Shown here: in pieces, positions 18,022 to 27,118 of the stretch
Position numbering within the stretch: the stretch's first letter is position 1
How the letters are laid out: each line of letters starts with the position of its first letter
Program-made: the position numbers and the translations under genes
Assembly (NCBI RefSeq): GCF_036013975.1
Contig: NZ_CP107904.1
Location: 744,001 to 808,000 of the forward strand
DNA from: Kitasatospora sp. NBC_00458
GTDB lineage: Bacteria; Actinomycetota; Actinomycetes; Streptomycetales; Streptomycetaceae
Length of the DNA stretch: 64,000 nt
Direction of reading: 5' to 3'
Notes under the pieces: model-generated
Database searches by the model: none
What the model was told of the DNA's origin: nothing
The model's input: only the letters and a program-made list of their open reading frames with translations

Positions 18022-18881
18022 GCGGGTTCGCGGTGGTGCCGCAGGAGGTGCGGGCCCGGCTGGTGGTCCGGTTCGGGCCGGGTGCGGCGGAGTGGTGCGC
18101 GGAGCTGCCGTCCCTGGTCGACGCCCTGGCGGGGCGCTGGGGCCTGACGGTGCTGGCGGCCGGCGGGGGCGGCACGGCACGGGTCTTCCGCTGCGCCAGG
18201 GCGGCGGACGGCGCGACCGTCTGGCTGAAGCTGACACCGGACCCGGAGGTGGCGGCGCAGGAGGCCGCGGCGCTGCGGGCCTGGTCGGGGTCGGCGTGGG
18301 TGGTGCGGCTACTGGAGTACGACGCGCAGGCGTGCGCACTGCTGCTCGCGGACGTCGCGCCCGGCACGACCCTGCGCGAGCGCGGGTGGCGCCCGGCCGA
18401 GGTGGCGGGGATGCTGGCCGGCCTGCGGTCGGCGCCGGTGGAGGGGGTCGCGCTGCCGCCGCTGGCCGAGCGGGTGGAGTTCCTGGTCGGTCTGACCGAG
18501 CGGCGCGCGCCCGGGCTGGTCCCGGCGGAGCTGTGGAAGCCGGCCCGGGAGCTGGCGACGGGCGGCCCCAGGGCACTGGTGCACGGGGACCTGCACCCCG
18601 CCAACGTGCTGCTCGGGCCGGACGGGCCGGTCGCGATCGACCCGCGTCCCTGCCTGGGCGACCCGGACTTCGACCTGGTGGACTGGGTACTGGACGGCGT
18701 CACCGACGCCGCGGCACTGGCGTCGCGGGTCGACGGGCTGGCCGCCCTGGTGCCGGGCGCCGACCCCGGACGGGTGCTGGCCTGGTGCCGCGCCGTCGCC
18801 GTGCTGATCGCCGCGCCGCGCGTGGTGGCCGGGCGGCGGGACGCGGAGACGGCGTTCCTGCGGGAGCTGGGCGGGATCTGA
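18018..18881 (+). CDS. Aminoglycoside/hydroxyurea phosphotransferase-like kinase
   Basis: A 287-residue protein of the APH(6)/hydroxyurea phosphotransferase type. The catalytic loop is VHGDLHPANVLLG and the metal-binding Asp is in VAIDPRPCLGDPDFDLVDWV. TVWLKLTPDPE should carry the ATP-binding Lys. Streptomycin 6-phosphotransferases share this architecture, and many members have unknown substrates. It is coupled (GTGA) to the preceding acetyltransferase gene. The window shows no aminoglycoside biosynthesis genes, so a resistance role is only possible. Confidence 0.82.
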   Translation: MSGFAVVPQEVRARLVVRFGPGAAEWCAELPSLVDALAGRWGLTVLAAGGGGTARVFRCARAADGATVWLKLTPDPEVAAQEAAALRAWSGSAWVVRLLEYDAQACALLLADVAPGTTLRERGWRPAEVAGMLAGLRSAPVEGVALPPLAERVEFLVGLTERRAPGLVPAELWKPARELATGGPRALVHGDLHPANVLLGPDGPVAIDPRPCLGDPDFDLVDWVLDGVTDAAALASRVDGLAALVPGADPGRVLAWCRAVAVLIAAPRVVAGRRDAETAFLRELGGI

Positions 18882-18894
18882 CGCCACGGTGACG

Positions 18895-18935
18895 GCGCGG
18901 CGGAACGGCGCGGCGGAACGGCGCGGCGGAACGGC
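18895..18935. repeat. 13-bp tandem repeat in a short intergenic gap
   Basis: GCGCGGCGGAACG occurs three times in a row in the gap between two convergent genes. No function is evident. Confidence 0.7.
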
Positions 18936-18996
18936 GTCCGCCCCACAGGCGGCGCGGAACGGGCGGGCCGCCTGCCCCTGCCCCTGCTGCCGCACC

Positions 18997-19584
18997 TCAC
19001 CGGGCGGGCGGTCCGCCCGGGGTACCGGCCCGCCCCACCGCCGCCCGGCGGCGGCCGGAGCGCCCGCGCTGTTCGGTCGACTCCAGCTCACGCCGCAGGG
19101 CGTCCAGCATCGTGGAACCGGGGCTGAAGTCGTACGACTCCAGCCCGGGGAGGTCGACGTCCCTCCGCAGGGACGCCACCGCGAGGTCCCGCCACGCGTA
19201 GAGGTCGCCCGGACGGCGGCCGCCGTCCTCCGCCCAGCGCCGGCAGCGCGAGCGCAGCCCGAGGACGGCACCCCGCGTGGTGGCCGTCGCACACATCCCG
19301 CCCGGCCCGTAGAACCAGTCGTTCAGCTCCAGCGCCACCTCTCCGGCGAGTGCGGGCGTGACCTGCGCGCCCGAACCGTGCGAGAGCCTCCCGAGGACGC
19401 GGAAGACCTCCGGGTAGGAGTCGAGCCGGGCCTTGTGGAGCTCGATCGCCCAGCCCGACTTCAGGTCCGTGAGCCACCGCGCCCGCTCCCGGCGTTGCTG
19501 CGCCAGGGTCAGCGCGGCACCGACGCCCGCCACGGCCAGTGCCACGAGACCCGACACCAGCGCGGTCACGACCTGCTCGCTCAT
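18997..19584 (-). CDS. Single-pass membrane protein of unknown function
   Basis: A 195-residue protein starting MSEQVVTALVSGLVALAVAG. One transmembrane helix (about residues 8-30) is followed by QQRRERARWLTDLKSGWAIE and a mostly helical cytoplasmic part with RLDSYPEVFRVLGRLS and ELNDWFYGPGG. Such short N-anchored proteins are frequent in Streptomyces and have no assigned role. The ATG at 19584 follows AGGGG; an upstream in-frame start at 19605 is less likely. It is convergent with the phosphotransferase gene. Confidence 0.75.
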   Translation of the reverse strand: MSEQVVTALVSGLVALAVAGVGAALTLAQQRRERARWLTDLKSGWAIELHKARLDSYPEVFRVLGRLSHGSGAQVTPALAGEVALELNDWFYGPGGMCATATTRGAVLGLRSRCRRWAEDGGRRPGDLYAWRDLAVASLRRDVDLPGLESYDFSPGSTMLDALRRELESTEQRGRSGRRRAAVGRAGTPGGPPAR

Positions 19585-19766
19585 GGCAGCCCCTCCCCCG
19601 GTCACCGACGGGCCGAGTATGCCCGCCGATGGAGCGGTGAACCCCGTTGCGCCACAGCCGGGTTGAGCGGACCGGAGCTGGCCGGAGCGGAACCGGGAGG
19701 ACCCGACAGGCCTGCCGGTGAAGGCCGGTAGAGTTCGATCAAGGGAAGCACCGGCTGGGGAGGACC

Positions 19767-20498
19767 ATGCGAACGGACGACGTGCCGCCGATCGTGCTGG
19801 TGCACGGGACGCGCTTGAGCGCGGCCCAGTGGAGCAACCAACTCCCCGCGCTGGAGCAGGACTTCCCGGTGACCGCGGTCGACCTGCCCGGTCACGGCTC
19901 CCGGTCGGCGCAGCCGTGGAGCCTAGACGCGGCGACGGACGTCATCGCCGCCGCGGTCGACGCGCTCGGCCGCGGGCCGGCCCTGGTCGTCGGGCACTCG
20001 CTGGGCGGGTACGCCGCGCTGGAGTTCGCGCGGCGCCGCCCGGAGCTGCTGCGCGGACTGGTCCTCGCGGGGGCGAGCGCCTCGACGCACGGCCCCTGGG
20101 CGGTGCCGTACCGACTGGTCGCGGGGCTCGTCTCCCGCGTACCGGCGGACCGCCTGGGGCGGTGGAACGACCGGCTGCTGCGCCGGATGTACCCGCCCCA
20201 CGTCATCGAACCGACCGTCCGCGGCGGCTACTCCTTCCACTCCCTGCCCGCGGCCTGGGGCGAGGTGCTGGGCGGTTTCGACGCGGGCTCCATGCGTCAC
20301 GTGACGGCTCCCGTGCTCATCCTCAACGGCGAGAAGGACCTCGTCTTCCGCTCCGGCGAGAGGGACTTCGCCCGTGCGCACCCGCAGGCCCGCATCGAGC
20401 TGATCCCACGGGCACGGCACCTCGCGAACTTCGACGACCCGGACGCGTTCACCGGTGCCGTGCGCCGCTTCGCCGAGGGCCTTCCCGTTCGCGGCTGA
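19767..20498 (+). CDS. Alpha/beta hydrolase
   Basis: A 243-residue alpha/beta hydrolase. The oxyanion-hole motif VLVHGTRLSAAQW is near the N terminus. The nucleophile elbow GHSLGGYAAL carries the catalytic Ser, the acid Asp is in LNGEKDLVF, and the His is in RARHLANF. There is no signal peptide or lid insertion. The ATG at 19767 follows GGGGAGGACC. It could be an esterase, lactonase or haloperoxidase-like enzyme. The surroundings give no substrate clue. Confidence 0.88.
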   Translation: MRTDDVPPIVLVHGTRLSAAQWSNQLPALEQDFPVTAVDLPGHGSRSAQPWSLDAATDVIAAAVDALGRGPALVVGHSLGGYAALEFARRRPELLRGLVLAGASASTHGPWAVPYRLVAGLVSRVPADRLGRWNDRLLRRMYPPHVIEPTVRGGYSFHSLPAAWGEVLGGFDAGSMRHVTAPVLILNGEKDLVFRSGERDFARAHPQARIELIPRARHLANFDDPDAFTGAVRRFAEGLPVRG

Positions 20499-20670
20499 GC
20501 CGACCCGGACGGCTCGGACGAACTTGCGGACGGGCGGACGGACGGGCGGACGGGCGGAGGCGGGCCCCGGACCGGGTCCGTCTCCGCCCGCCGCCCGTAC
20601 GGCCCGGCGAGCCGATCCCGCCGCCCCTCGGGTGGGACGCGGCGGTCCGCCCTCCGGTGCGGCGTGGCGG

Positions 20671-21588
20671 TCAGGCGCTGCCCCTGCCGGTCAGCATGGC
20701 GAGGAGGAGTGCGAGCCCGAGCATCGTCCCGACGGTGGCACCGGCAGGGGCGTAGAGACGGTCGGCCAGCGGGTCGCTGACGGCGCAGACGATCAGGTAG
20801 CCGCCCGCGGGGAGGGCGGCCAGCCCGGCCACCAGCAGGGCCAGCCACCAGACGGTCGCCCGGAATCCGGTCTCGTGGCACTCGCCCCCTCCGCAGCGCA
20901 CCGGTATGACGCCGTGGTCGTACGTCGTCTCCTCGTTCAGTGCGTAGCGGTAGGTGGGCTCGCCCCCGGCCGGGAGGAAGGTTCCGTCGCAGCCGCCGGG
21001 CGGCAGTTCGGCGCGTTGGTCGGCCGACGGTTCGGCCGGGCAGCGGTCGATGGCGTACATGCCCCGGACGCCGCTGCTGCCCGCCGAGTAGCCGATGTGC
21101 GGGACGGTGCGGGAGACCGCCAGCCAGGTGAGCGAGAACAGGCCCAGGGCCACGGCGACGAGCGCGATCCTGCCGAGGATCCACCGGAGCCGGTCCGGTC
21201 CCGGGCGTCCGGCGGGCGGCGGGCCGGGCGGCACCGCGTCGGCGACGGTGGCGTCGTCGCTGCCGGTTCCGGTTCCGGTTCCGGTGTCCGCGTCCGTGTC
21301 CGCGCCTGCGTCGGCGATCGGGGCGCTCTGCCCGGCGGCGTCGTGGCCGCCCCGGTCCTCACCCGTCGCCGGTGACCCGCCGGCGGCCCGGGCCCCGCCC
21401 GCCGCTCCTCCGCCGGCGCCTTGCGGCGGATTCCCGGGCGCCTCTCCACCGGCGCCGCCGATCACGTCGGCGTTCGCGCCGTCGCCGACCGTCTTTCGTG
21501 CCGGACCCCCGGCCGTACCGTCCGTGGTCCCCCGAGCCGCGTCCGCGTCCACCGCTCCCCCGTTCCCGGTCACCCTCGTCCGCGGCAC
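20671..21588 (-). CDS. Multi-pass membrane protein of unknown function
   Basis: The first 130 of its 305 residues are a low-complexity Gly/Ala/Asp/Thr/Pro segment, including a Thr-Gly repeat from GGTTCC repeats. A membrane part follows with helices at WILGRIALVAVALGLFSLTW, at ATVWWLALLVAGLAALPAGG and near the C terminus (MLGLALLLAML). Between helices 1 and 2 an external loop has three or four Cys (RCPAE, GGCDG, VRCGGGEC), probably disulfide bonded. The start is uncertain because the N-terminal composition offers several candidates. No family recognised. Confidence 0.65.
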   Translation of the reverse strand: MPRTRVTGNGGAVDADAARGTTDGTAGGPARKTVGDGANADVIGGAGGEAPGNPPQGAGGGAAGGARAAGGSPATGEDRGGHDAAGQSAPIADAGADTDADTGTGTGTGSDDATVADAVPPGPPPAGRPGPDRLRWILGRIALVAVALGLFSLTWLAVSRTVPHIGYSAGSSGVRGMYAIDRCPAEPSADQRAELPPGGCDGTFLPAGGEPTYRYALNEETTYDHGVIPVRCGGGECHETGFRATVWWLALLVAGLAALPAGGYLIVCAVSDPLADRLYAPAGATVGTMLGLALLLAMLTGRGSA

Positions 21589-21712
21589 CGCACCGGAGGA
21601 GTCCGGTGCGAGTGCCGTCCCGGATCCAGGACGCCGCGCGTTCGGGAGCGGTTGCGCATGCGGCGCGCCCGGCTGCGGGCCCCGGACCGCACACGGCGCG
21701 CACGCGGCCGGG

Positions 21713-22906
21713 TCAGACCGCGAGCGCTCCGGCCGGGGCGAGCGAGGCGACGATCGCGACGGCGTCGGCGATCTGTCCGTCCGTCAGGTCTCCGCGGGCG
21801 GTCAGGCGCAGGCGCGAGATGCCGTCCGGGACGGAGGGCGGGCGGAAGCAGCCCACCGCGAGGCCGGCGCGGCGGCAGTCGGCGGCCCAGGCGACGGCGG
21901 CCTCGGGGCCGGGGGCCCGGACGGAGACCACCGCGGCGTCGGGGGTGGAGGCGTGCAGGCCTGCGGCGGTGAGCCGGTCGGCGAGGGTGCGGGCGACCTC
22001 GCGGGCGCGGTCGGCGCGGTGCGGTTCGGCGCGCAGCAGTCGCAGGGCGCCGAGCGCGGCCCCCGCGGCGGCCGGGGCGAGGCCGGTGTCGAAGATGAAG
22101 GTGCGGGCGGTCTCGGTGAGGTGGCGGATCACCCGGCGGGGGCCGAGGACGGCGCCGCCCTGGGATCCGAGCGACTTGGAGAGGGTGACGGTGGCGACGA
22201 CGTCCGGTGCTCCGGCGAGGCCGGAGGCGGCGAGCGCGCCGGCGCCCCCGGGGCCGAGGACGCCGAGGCCGTGGGCGTCGTCGACCAGCAGGGCCGCACC
22301 GAACGAGCGTGCCGCGTGGGCGAGTTCGGGGAGGCGGGCGGCGTTGCCGTCGACCGAGAAGACGGAGTCGGTGACCACCAGGGCGCGGCGCCGGGTGCGT
22401 TCGGCGAGGGCGGTGGCGACGGCGGCGGGGTCGCTGTGCGGGGCGCGGTGGACGTCGGCGCGGGCGAGCCGGCAGCCGTCGATCAGCGAGGCGTGGTTGT
22501 ACGCGTCGGAGACGATCAGGGTGTCCGGGTCGGTGAGCGCGGTGAGCGCCGCGAGGTTGGCGGTGTAGCCGGAGGAGAACACCAGGGCCGCCTCGACGCC
22601 GCAGAACTCGGCGAGTTCGTCCTCCAGTTCGGTGTGCAGGGCGGTGGTCCCGGTGACGAGGCGGGAGCCGGTGGCGCCACCGCCCCAGCGCAGTGCGGCG
22701 TCGGCGGCGGCCCGGGTGACGGCGGGGTGCCGGGTGAGTCCGAGGTAGTCGTTGCCGGCGAGGTCGAGCACCGGGTCCTCGGCGGGCCGGCTGCGCAGTG
22801 TCCGGGTGAGTCCGGCCCGGGCGCGCTGCTCGGCCGTCTCGTCGAGCCAGTCGAAGACGGCGGCGGGGGCGAGGGCGGGCGCCTCGGGCGCGGTGCGGTG
22901 GGCCAT
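21713..22906 (-). CDS. bioF: 8-amino-7-oxononanoate synthase
   Basis: A 397-residue PLP-dependent alpha-oxoamine synthase condensing pimeloyl-thioester and L-alanine in biotin synthesis. Motifs are DLAGNDYLGLTRHP, GATGSRLVTGTTALH, VFSSGYTANLAALT, VDDAHGLGVLG and TLSKSLGSQGG with the Schiff-base Lys. BioF rather than Kbl is indicated by the N-LAGNDYLGL and GSRLVTG segments and by the bio operon nearby. It is unlinked to bioBAD: it lies 4 kb away on the opposite strand with a helicase gene between. The ATG at 22906 is the first in frame with the conserved sequence. Confidence 0.92.
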   Translation of the reverse strand: MAHRTAPEAPALAPAAVFDWLDETAEQRARAGLTRTLRSRPAEDPVLDLAGNDYLGLTRHPAVTRAAADAALRWGGGATGSRLVTGTTALHTELEDELAEFCGVEAALVFSSGYTANLAALTALTDPDTLIVSDAYNHASLIDGCRLARADVHRAPHSDPAAVATALAERTRRRALVVTDSVFSVDGNAARLPELAHAARSFGAALLVDDAHGLGVLGPGGAGALAASGLAGAPDVVATVTLSKSLGSQGGAVLGPRRVIRHLTETARTFIFDTGLAPAAAGAALGALRLLRAEPHRADRAREVARTLADRLTAAGLHASTPDAAVVSVRAPGPEAAVAWAADCRRAGLAVGCFRPPSVPDGISRLRLTARGDLTDGQIADAVAIVASLAPAGALAV

Positions 22907-23479
22907 GCCCGGCACTCTGGCACGCACGCCGCGCGGCGGGCAATGTGCGTCTGCGCACACGTCCGGCCTTGCATTCATCTCGGATTTCCCGGGAATTCCC
23001 TGCGGAAAGCGCCCGGGATCCGGCGTGTGGTTCCGGCATTCCGACCGGCGGTCCGGTCTTTCCGATCCTTCCGGCCCTTCCGGTCCTTCCGGTCCTTCCC
23101 CCACGGCTCTCGGCCGGTCGTTCGCCCCGCCGCGCGCGCCGAGCGCCCGGGAAACCGAGCGTCCGGGAAACCGGGTGGTCGCCGTCCCCGGTGACGGCAG
23201 CCTGTCCGGCCTGGCCGACCGGGCGTGCGCAGAGGCCTTCGTGGACGCCGCCCTCCGGGCCGCCCGGCAGGTCGTCCGCGAGGAGGGCCGTCCGGTCGCG
23301 CACCCCGCGGTCCGCGCGCGGACCGCCCGCCGGCCGGGTACAGCCGTGCCGCGGGGTGAGCCGGGGGTGCGCTGGGGATGAGCCGGGGATCAGCCCGGGG
23401 TGCGCCGGGGGCGGCCGCCCGGGTGTCCCGGCGGGGGCGGCCTTTGCCGGGGGCGGCGGCGAGCAGGCAAGATAGCCGG
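22907..23479. other. Divergent intergenic region bioF / helicase
   Basis: A 573-bp gap upstream of two divergent genes. It contains four 9-bp units of TTCCGGTCC type at 23060-23095 and GC-rich low-complexity sequence. I see no gene or recognisable biotin-repressor operator. Confidence 0.55.
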
Positions 23480-25990
23480 GTGACCCTCCTTGATCTGATG
23501 CCGAAGCCCGCCACGCCCGACGCGCTGTACGAGACGTTCGCCGCCTGGGCGGAGGAGCGCGGGATCTCGCTGTACCCGGCTCAGGAGGAGGCGCTGATCG
23601 AGCTGGTGTCGGGGAACAACGTGATCCTCGCGACGCCGACCGGTTCGGGCAAGAGCCTGGTCGCGGCGGGGGCGCACTTCGCGGCGCTCGCGGAGGGGCA
23701 GCGGACGTTCTACACCGCGCCGATCAAGGCGCTGGTGTCGGAGAAGTTCTTCGACCTGTGCAAGATGTTCGGCACCGAGCAGGTCGGCATGATGACGGGC
23801 GACGCGTCGGTGAACCCGACCGCGCCGATCATCTGCTGTACGGCGGAGGTGCTGGCGCAGATCGCGCTGCGGGACGGGCAGCGGGCCGACATCGGCCAGG
23901 TGGTCATGGACGAGTTCCACTTCTACGCGGAGCCGGACCGCGGCTGGGCGTGGCAGATCCCGCTGCTGGAGCTTCCGCAGGCGCAGTTCCTGCTGATGTC
24001 GGCGACCCTCGGCGACGTGCGCCGGTTCGAGGAGGACCTGACCCGCCGGACCGGCCGCCCGACCACCGTGGTCCGCAACACGACCCGGCCGGTGCCGCTG
24101 TTCTACGAGTACCGGCGCACCACCATGCACGACACGCTGGAGGAGCTGCTGCAGACCGGCCAGGCGCCGGTCTACGTCGTGCACTTCACGCAGAAGGAGG
24201 CGGTGGAGCGGGCGCAGTCGCTGATGAGCATCAACATGTGCTCGAAGGCGGAGAAGGACGCCATCGCCGCGCTGATCGGCAACTTCCGCTTCACCACCAA
24301 GTTCGGCCGCAACCTGTCCCGCTTCGTGCGGCACGGCATCGGCGTGCACCACGCCGGCATGCTGCCGAAGTACCGCCGGCTGGTCGAACGCCTCGCCCAG
24401 GCGGGCCTGTTGAAGGTGATCTGCGGGACGGACACGCTGGGCGTGGGCGTCAACGTGCCGATCCGCACCGTGCTGTTCACCGCGCTGTCCAAGTACGACG
24501 GGCAGCGGGTGCGGATGCTGCGGGCGCGGGAGTTCCACCAGATCGCCGGGCGCGCGGGGCGGGCCGGGTTCGACACGGTGGGCCAGGTGGTGGCGCAGGC
24601 CCCGGAGCACGTGATCGAGAACGACAAGGCCGTCGCGAAGGCGGGCGACGACCCGAAGAAGCGGCGCAAGATCGTCCGGAAGAAGGCCCCGGAGGGGTTC
24701 GTCGGCTGGTCCGAGGAGACCTTCGAGAAGCTGATCGCGGCCGATCCGGAGCCGCTGGTCTCCCGCTTCAAGGTGAGCCACGCGATGCTGCTGTCGGTGA
24801 TCGGCCGGCCGGGCAACGCCTTCGAGGCGATGCGCAAGCTGCTGACCGACAACCACGAGGACCGCGCCGCCCAGCGCCGGCACATCCGCACCGCGATCGC
24901 CGTCTACCGCTCGCTGCTGGAGGGCGGCGTGGTGGAGCGGCTGCCGGAGCCGGACCCGGAGGGCCGGATCGTGCGGCTCACCCTGGACCTCCAGGAGAAC
25001 TTCGCGCTCAACCAGCCGCTCTCGACGTTCGCGCTGGCCTCCTTCGAGCTGCTCGACCCGGCCTCGCCCTCCTACTCGATGGACGTGGTGACCGTGGTCG
25101 AGGCGACGCTCGACGACCCGCGCCAGATCCTCGCCGCGCAGCAGAACAAGGCGCGCGGGGAGGCCGTCGGCGAGATGAAGCGCGACGGCATCGAGTACGA
25201 GGAGCGGATGGAGCGGCTCCAGGAGATCACCTACCCGAAGCCGCTGGAGGAGCTGCTCACCCACGCCTACGAGGTGTACCAGCGGGCGCACCCGTGGATC
25301 GGCGACCACCGGCTCCAGCCGAAGTCGGTGGTCCGCGACCTGTACGAGCGGGCGATGACCTTCTCGGACTACGTCGGCTTCTACGAGCTGGCCCGCACCG
25401 AGGGCATCGTGCTGCGGTACCTGGCGAGCGCGTACAAGGCGCTGGAGCAGACCGTCCCCGAGGACGCGAAGACCGACGACCTGAAGGACGTCATCGCCTG
25501 GCTGGGCGAGCTGGTCCGCCAGGTCGACTCCAGCCTGTTGGACGAGTGGGAGCAGCTGGCGAACCCGACCGACCCGGAGTCGGCCGAGGTGGTGCTGGAC
25601 GAGAAGCCGGCGCCGGTGACGGCCAACGCGCGGGCGTTCCGGGTGCTGGTGCGCAACGAGATGTTCCGCCGGGTGGAGCTGTGCGCGCTGGAGCACTACG
25701 ACGCCCTGGCCGAGCTGGACGGCGAGTACGGCTGGGACGCGGACCGCTGGGCGGACGCCATGGACGGGTACTGGGAGGAGTACGACGACCTGGGCACCGG
25801 CCCGAACGCGCGCGGTCCGAAGATGCTGCTGATCGAGGAGGAGGACTCCTCCTGGAGGGTCCGTCAGATCTTCGACGACCCGGAGGGCGACCACGACTGG
25901 GGCATCAGCGCCGAGGTCGACCTGTACGGGTCGGACGAGGAGGGACGGGCGGTCGTGCGGGTCACCGCGGTGGACCGGCTGGGCGGCTGA
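23480..25990 (+). CDS. DExH-box superfamily 2 helicase with DUF3516
   Basis: An 836-residue helicase starting at the GTG 23480. SF2 motifs are Walker A ATPTGSGKSLVAA, Walker B VVMDEFHFY (DEFH), motif III MSATLG, and C-terminal-domain motifs GVHHAGMLPKYRRLVERL, CGTDTLGVGVN and FHQIAGRAGRAG. The C-terminal 300 residues match the DUF3516 region of actinobacterial Ski2/Mtr4-like helicases. This suggests an RNA helicase for RNA processing or decay, though no direct experiment is known to me. It is followed by a very strong bidirectional terminator. Confidence 0.92.
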   Translation: MTLLDLMPKPATPDALYETFAAWAEERGISLYPAQEEALIELVSGNNVILATPTGSGKSLVAAGAHFAALAEGQRTFYTAPIKALVSEKFFDLCKMFGTEQVGMMTGDASVNPTAPIICCTAEVLAQIALRDGQRADIGQVVMDEFHFYAEPDRGWAWQIPLLELPQAQFLLMSATLGDVRRFEEDLTRRTGRPTTVVRNTTRPVPLFYEYRRTTMHDTLEELLQTGQAPVYVVHFTQKEAVERAQSLMSINMCSKAEKDAIAALIGNFRFTTKFGRNLSRFVRHGIGVHHAGMLPKYRRLVERLAQAGLLKVICGTDTLGVGVNVPIRTVLFTALSKYDGQRVRMLRAREFHQIAGRAGRAGFDTVGQVVAQAPEHVIENDKAVAKAGDDPKKRRKIVRKKAPEGFVGWSEETFEKLIAADPEPLVSRFKVSHAMLLSVIGRPGNAFEAMRKLLTDNHEDRAAQRRHIRTAIAVYRSLLEGGVVERLPEPDPEGRIVRLTLDLQENFALNQPLSTFALASFELLDPASPSYSMDVVTVVEATLDDPRQILAAQQNKARGEAVGEMKRDGIEYEERMERLQEITYPKPLEELLTHAYEVYQRAHPWIGDHRLQPKSVVRDLYERAMTFSDYVGFYELARTEGIVLRYLASAYKALEQTVPEDAKTDDLKDVIAWLGELVRQVDSSLLDEWEQLANPTDPESAEVVLDEKPAPVTANARAFRVLVRNEMFRRVELCALEHYDALAELDGEYGWDADRWADAMDGYWEEYDDLGTGPNARGPKMLLIEEEDSSWRVRQIFDDPEGDHDWGISAEVDLYGSDEEGRAVVRVTAVDRLGG

Positions 25991-25998
25991 CGGTCTGT

Positions 25999-26040
25999 CA
26001 CGGAGGGGCGGGCGGAAGGGATTCCGCCCGCCCCTCCGTG
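25999..26040. terminator. Bidirectional terminator with perfect 19-bp stem
   Basis: The arms 25999-26017 and 26022-26040 pair perfectly with a GGGA loop. It sits 8 bp after the helicase stop and 7 bp before the convergent gene's stop, so it terminates both. Confidence 0.85.
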
Positions 26041-26047
26041 TCCGGTG

Positions 26048-26908
26048 CTACATCCAGACGAAGGGTGCGCCGGCCGTGTAGGAGAGCGCCCGGGTGGCCT
26101 CGTCGAGCATCTGCTCGGTGCCGGGGGCGCTGGTGGACGGCACCGGGAGCGGGGTGGTGACGGCGCCGGAGGGGCTCGGCGGGGCGGCGTGGGTGTCGGC
26201 CGGCCGCGAGCTGGTGACCGTCACGTAGTGGCCGACCAGCTCGACCCTCGGCTCGCCGCCGGGCTTGGCCGTGCCGGCCGCCTGGGCGGGTGCGGCGGAG
26301 GCGTCGGGGAGGATGAAGGCCACCGAGCCGGGCTTGGCGCGCAGCGCGTCCGCGGCCTTCGCGGCGGCGGGGGCGTCGGCGAACCGGAGCAGGGTGACGC
26401 TGCTGAGCACCGGCTTGTCCTGGCCGGTGAAGCTGACGGCGAGGTAGCCGCGGCAGCCGCCGTCGCGGAGCAGGTCCAGGGCCCGGTCGTGGAGCACCTC
26501 GGTGCAGTTGTCGCCCCGGCGGGCACCGGAGCGCTTGCCCTTGTAGCCGCCCGCCTCGATCACCCGCTGGGCGGGGAAGTAGGCGTCGACGTCGAGGACC
26601 TCGGGGTCGGCGACGGCGCGCGGCGCGTCGCCGACGACCGGTGGCGTCTTGGTCGCGTCCTTGCTGGACGGACCGAGCCCGGGTATGAAGTCGCCGGGCA
26701 TCGGGCGGGAGATGACCCATCCTCCGGCCGCGACCACCCCGATCACCACGACCCAGCCGACGACGCGGCGGGCGGTCACTCTCCTGGCCCGGTACGCCCC
26801 GGCGGGCCGTTCCGACGTGTGGCCGGCCGGCCGTTCCGCCGACCGATCTGCCGACCGATCCACCGGTCGCTCCGCGGGTGACGGGGTGTGCTCCCCCTGC
26901 GTCGTCAT
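26048..26908 (-). CDS. Single-pass membrane-anchored protein of unknown function
   Basis: A 286-residue protein. A hydrophilic N terminus with Ser-Ala-Glu-Arg-Pro repeats is followed by one transmembrane helix ([18 protein letters not shown], about 51-68). An extracytoplasmic domain comes next, with [11 protein letters not shown], a Cys pair (DNCTEVL and DGGCRGYL) and [19 protein letters not shown]. The later part is Pro/Ala/Thr rich. The cysteine pair suggests a disulfide in an exported domain. ATG at 26908 is well placed. No enzyme motif is visible. It is divergent from bioB by 210 bp. Confidence 0.75.
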   Translation of the reverse strand: MTTQGEHTPSPAERPVDRSADRSAERPAGHTSERPAGAYRARRVTARRVVGWVVVIGVVAAGGWVISRPMPGDFIPGLGPSSKDATKTPPVVGDAPRAVADPEVLDVDAYFPAQRVIEAGGYKGKRSGARRGDNCTEVLHDRALDLLRDGGCRGYLAVSFTGQDKPVLSSVTLLRFADAPAAAKAADALRAKPGSVAFILPDASAAPAQAAGTAKPGGEPRVELVGHYVTVTSSRPADTHAAPPSPSGAVTTPLPVPSTSAPGTEQMLDEATRALSYTAGAPFVWM

Positions 26909-27118
26909 GGCGCCGATTCTATGCAGGTCACGCGTGGTGGAGATCACTGGGGCGGGCTCCGGCGGCCGCCGTCCGCCGCTGCGGGCCGCCTCCGCACCCG
27001 ACGTGACCTGCAGCACTACCGTGAGCTTCGACACTGTGACAACTCGCACATCCTCCCCGGGATCTTCTGGTGGGTTTCCTCTGGCGTCTCTCAAGGGCCA
27101 GGAGGCAGGATCAGGCCC

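Noticed and set aside
20521..20670. GGACGGGCGGAC-type direct repeats suspected as CRISPR
   Set aside because: Units are short, without spacers of uniform length and without cas genes; simple GC repeats.
26909..27118. BioQ or BirA operator upstream of bioB
   Set aside because: I looked for the TGAAC/GTTAC-type palindromes of biotin repressors and found none that was convincing.
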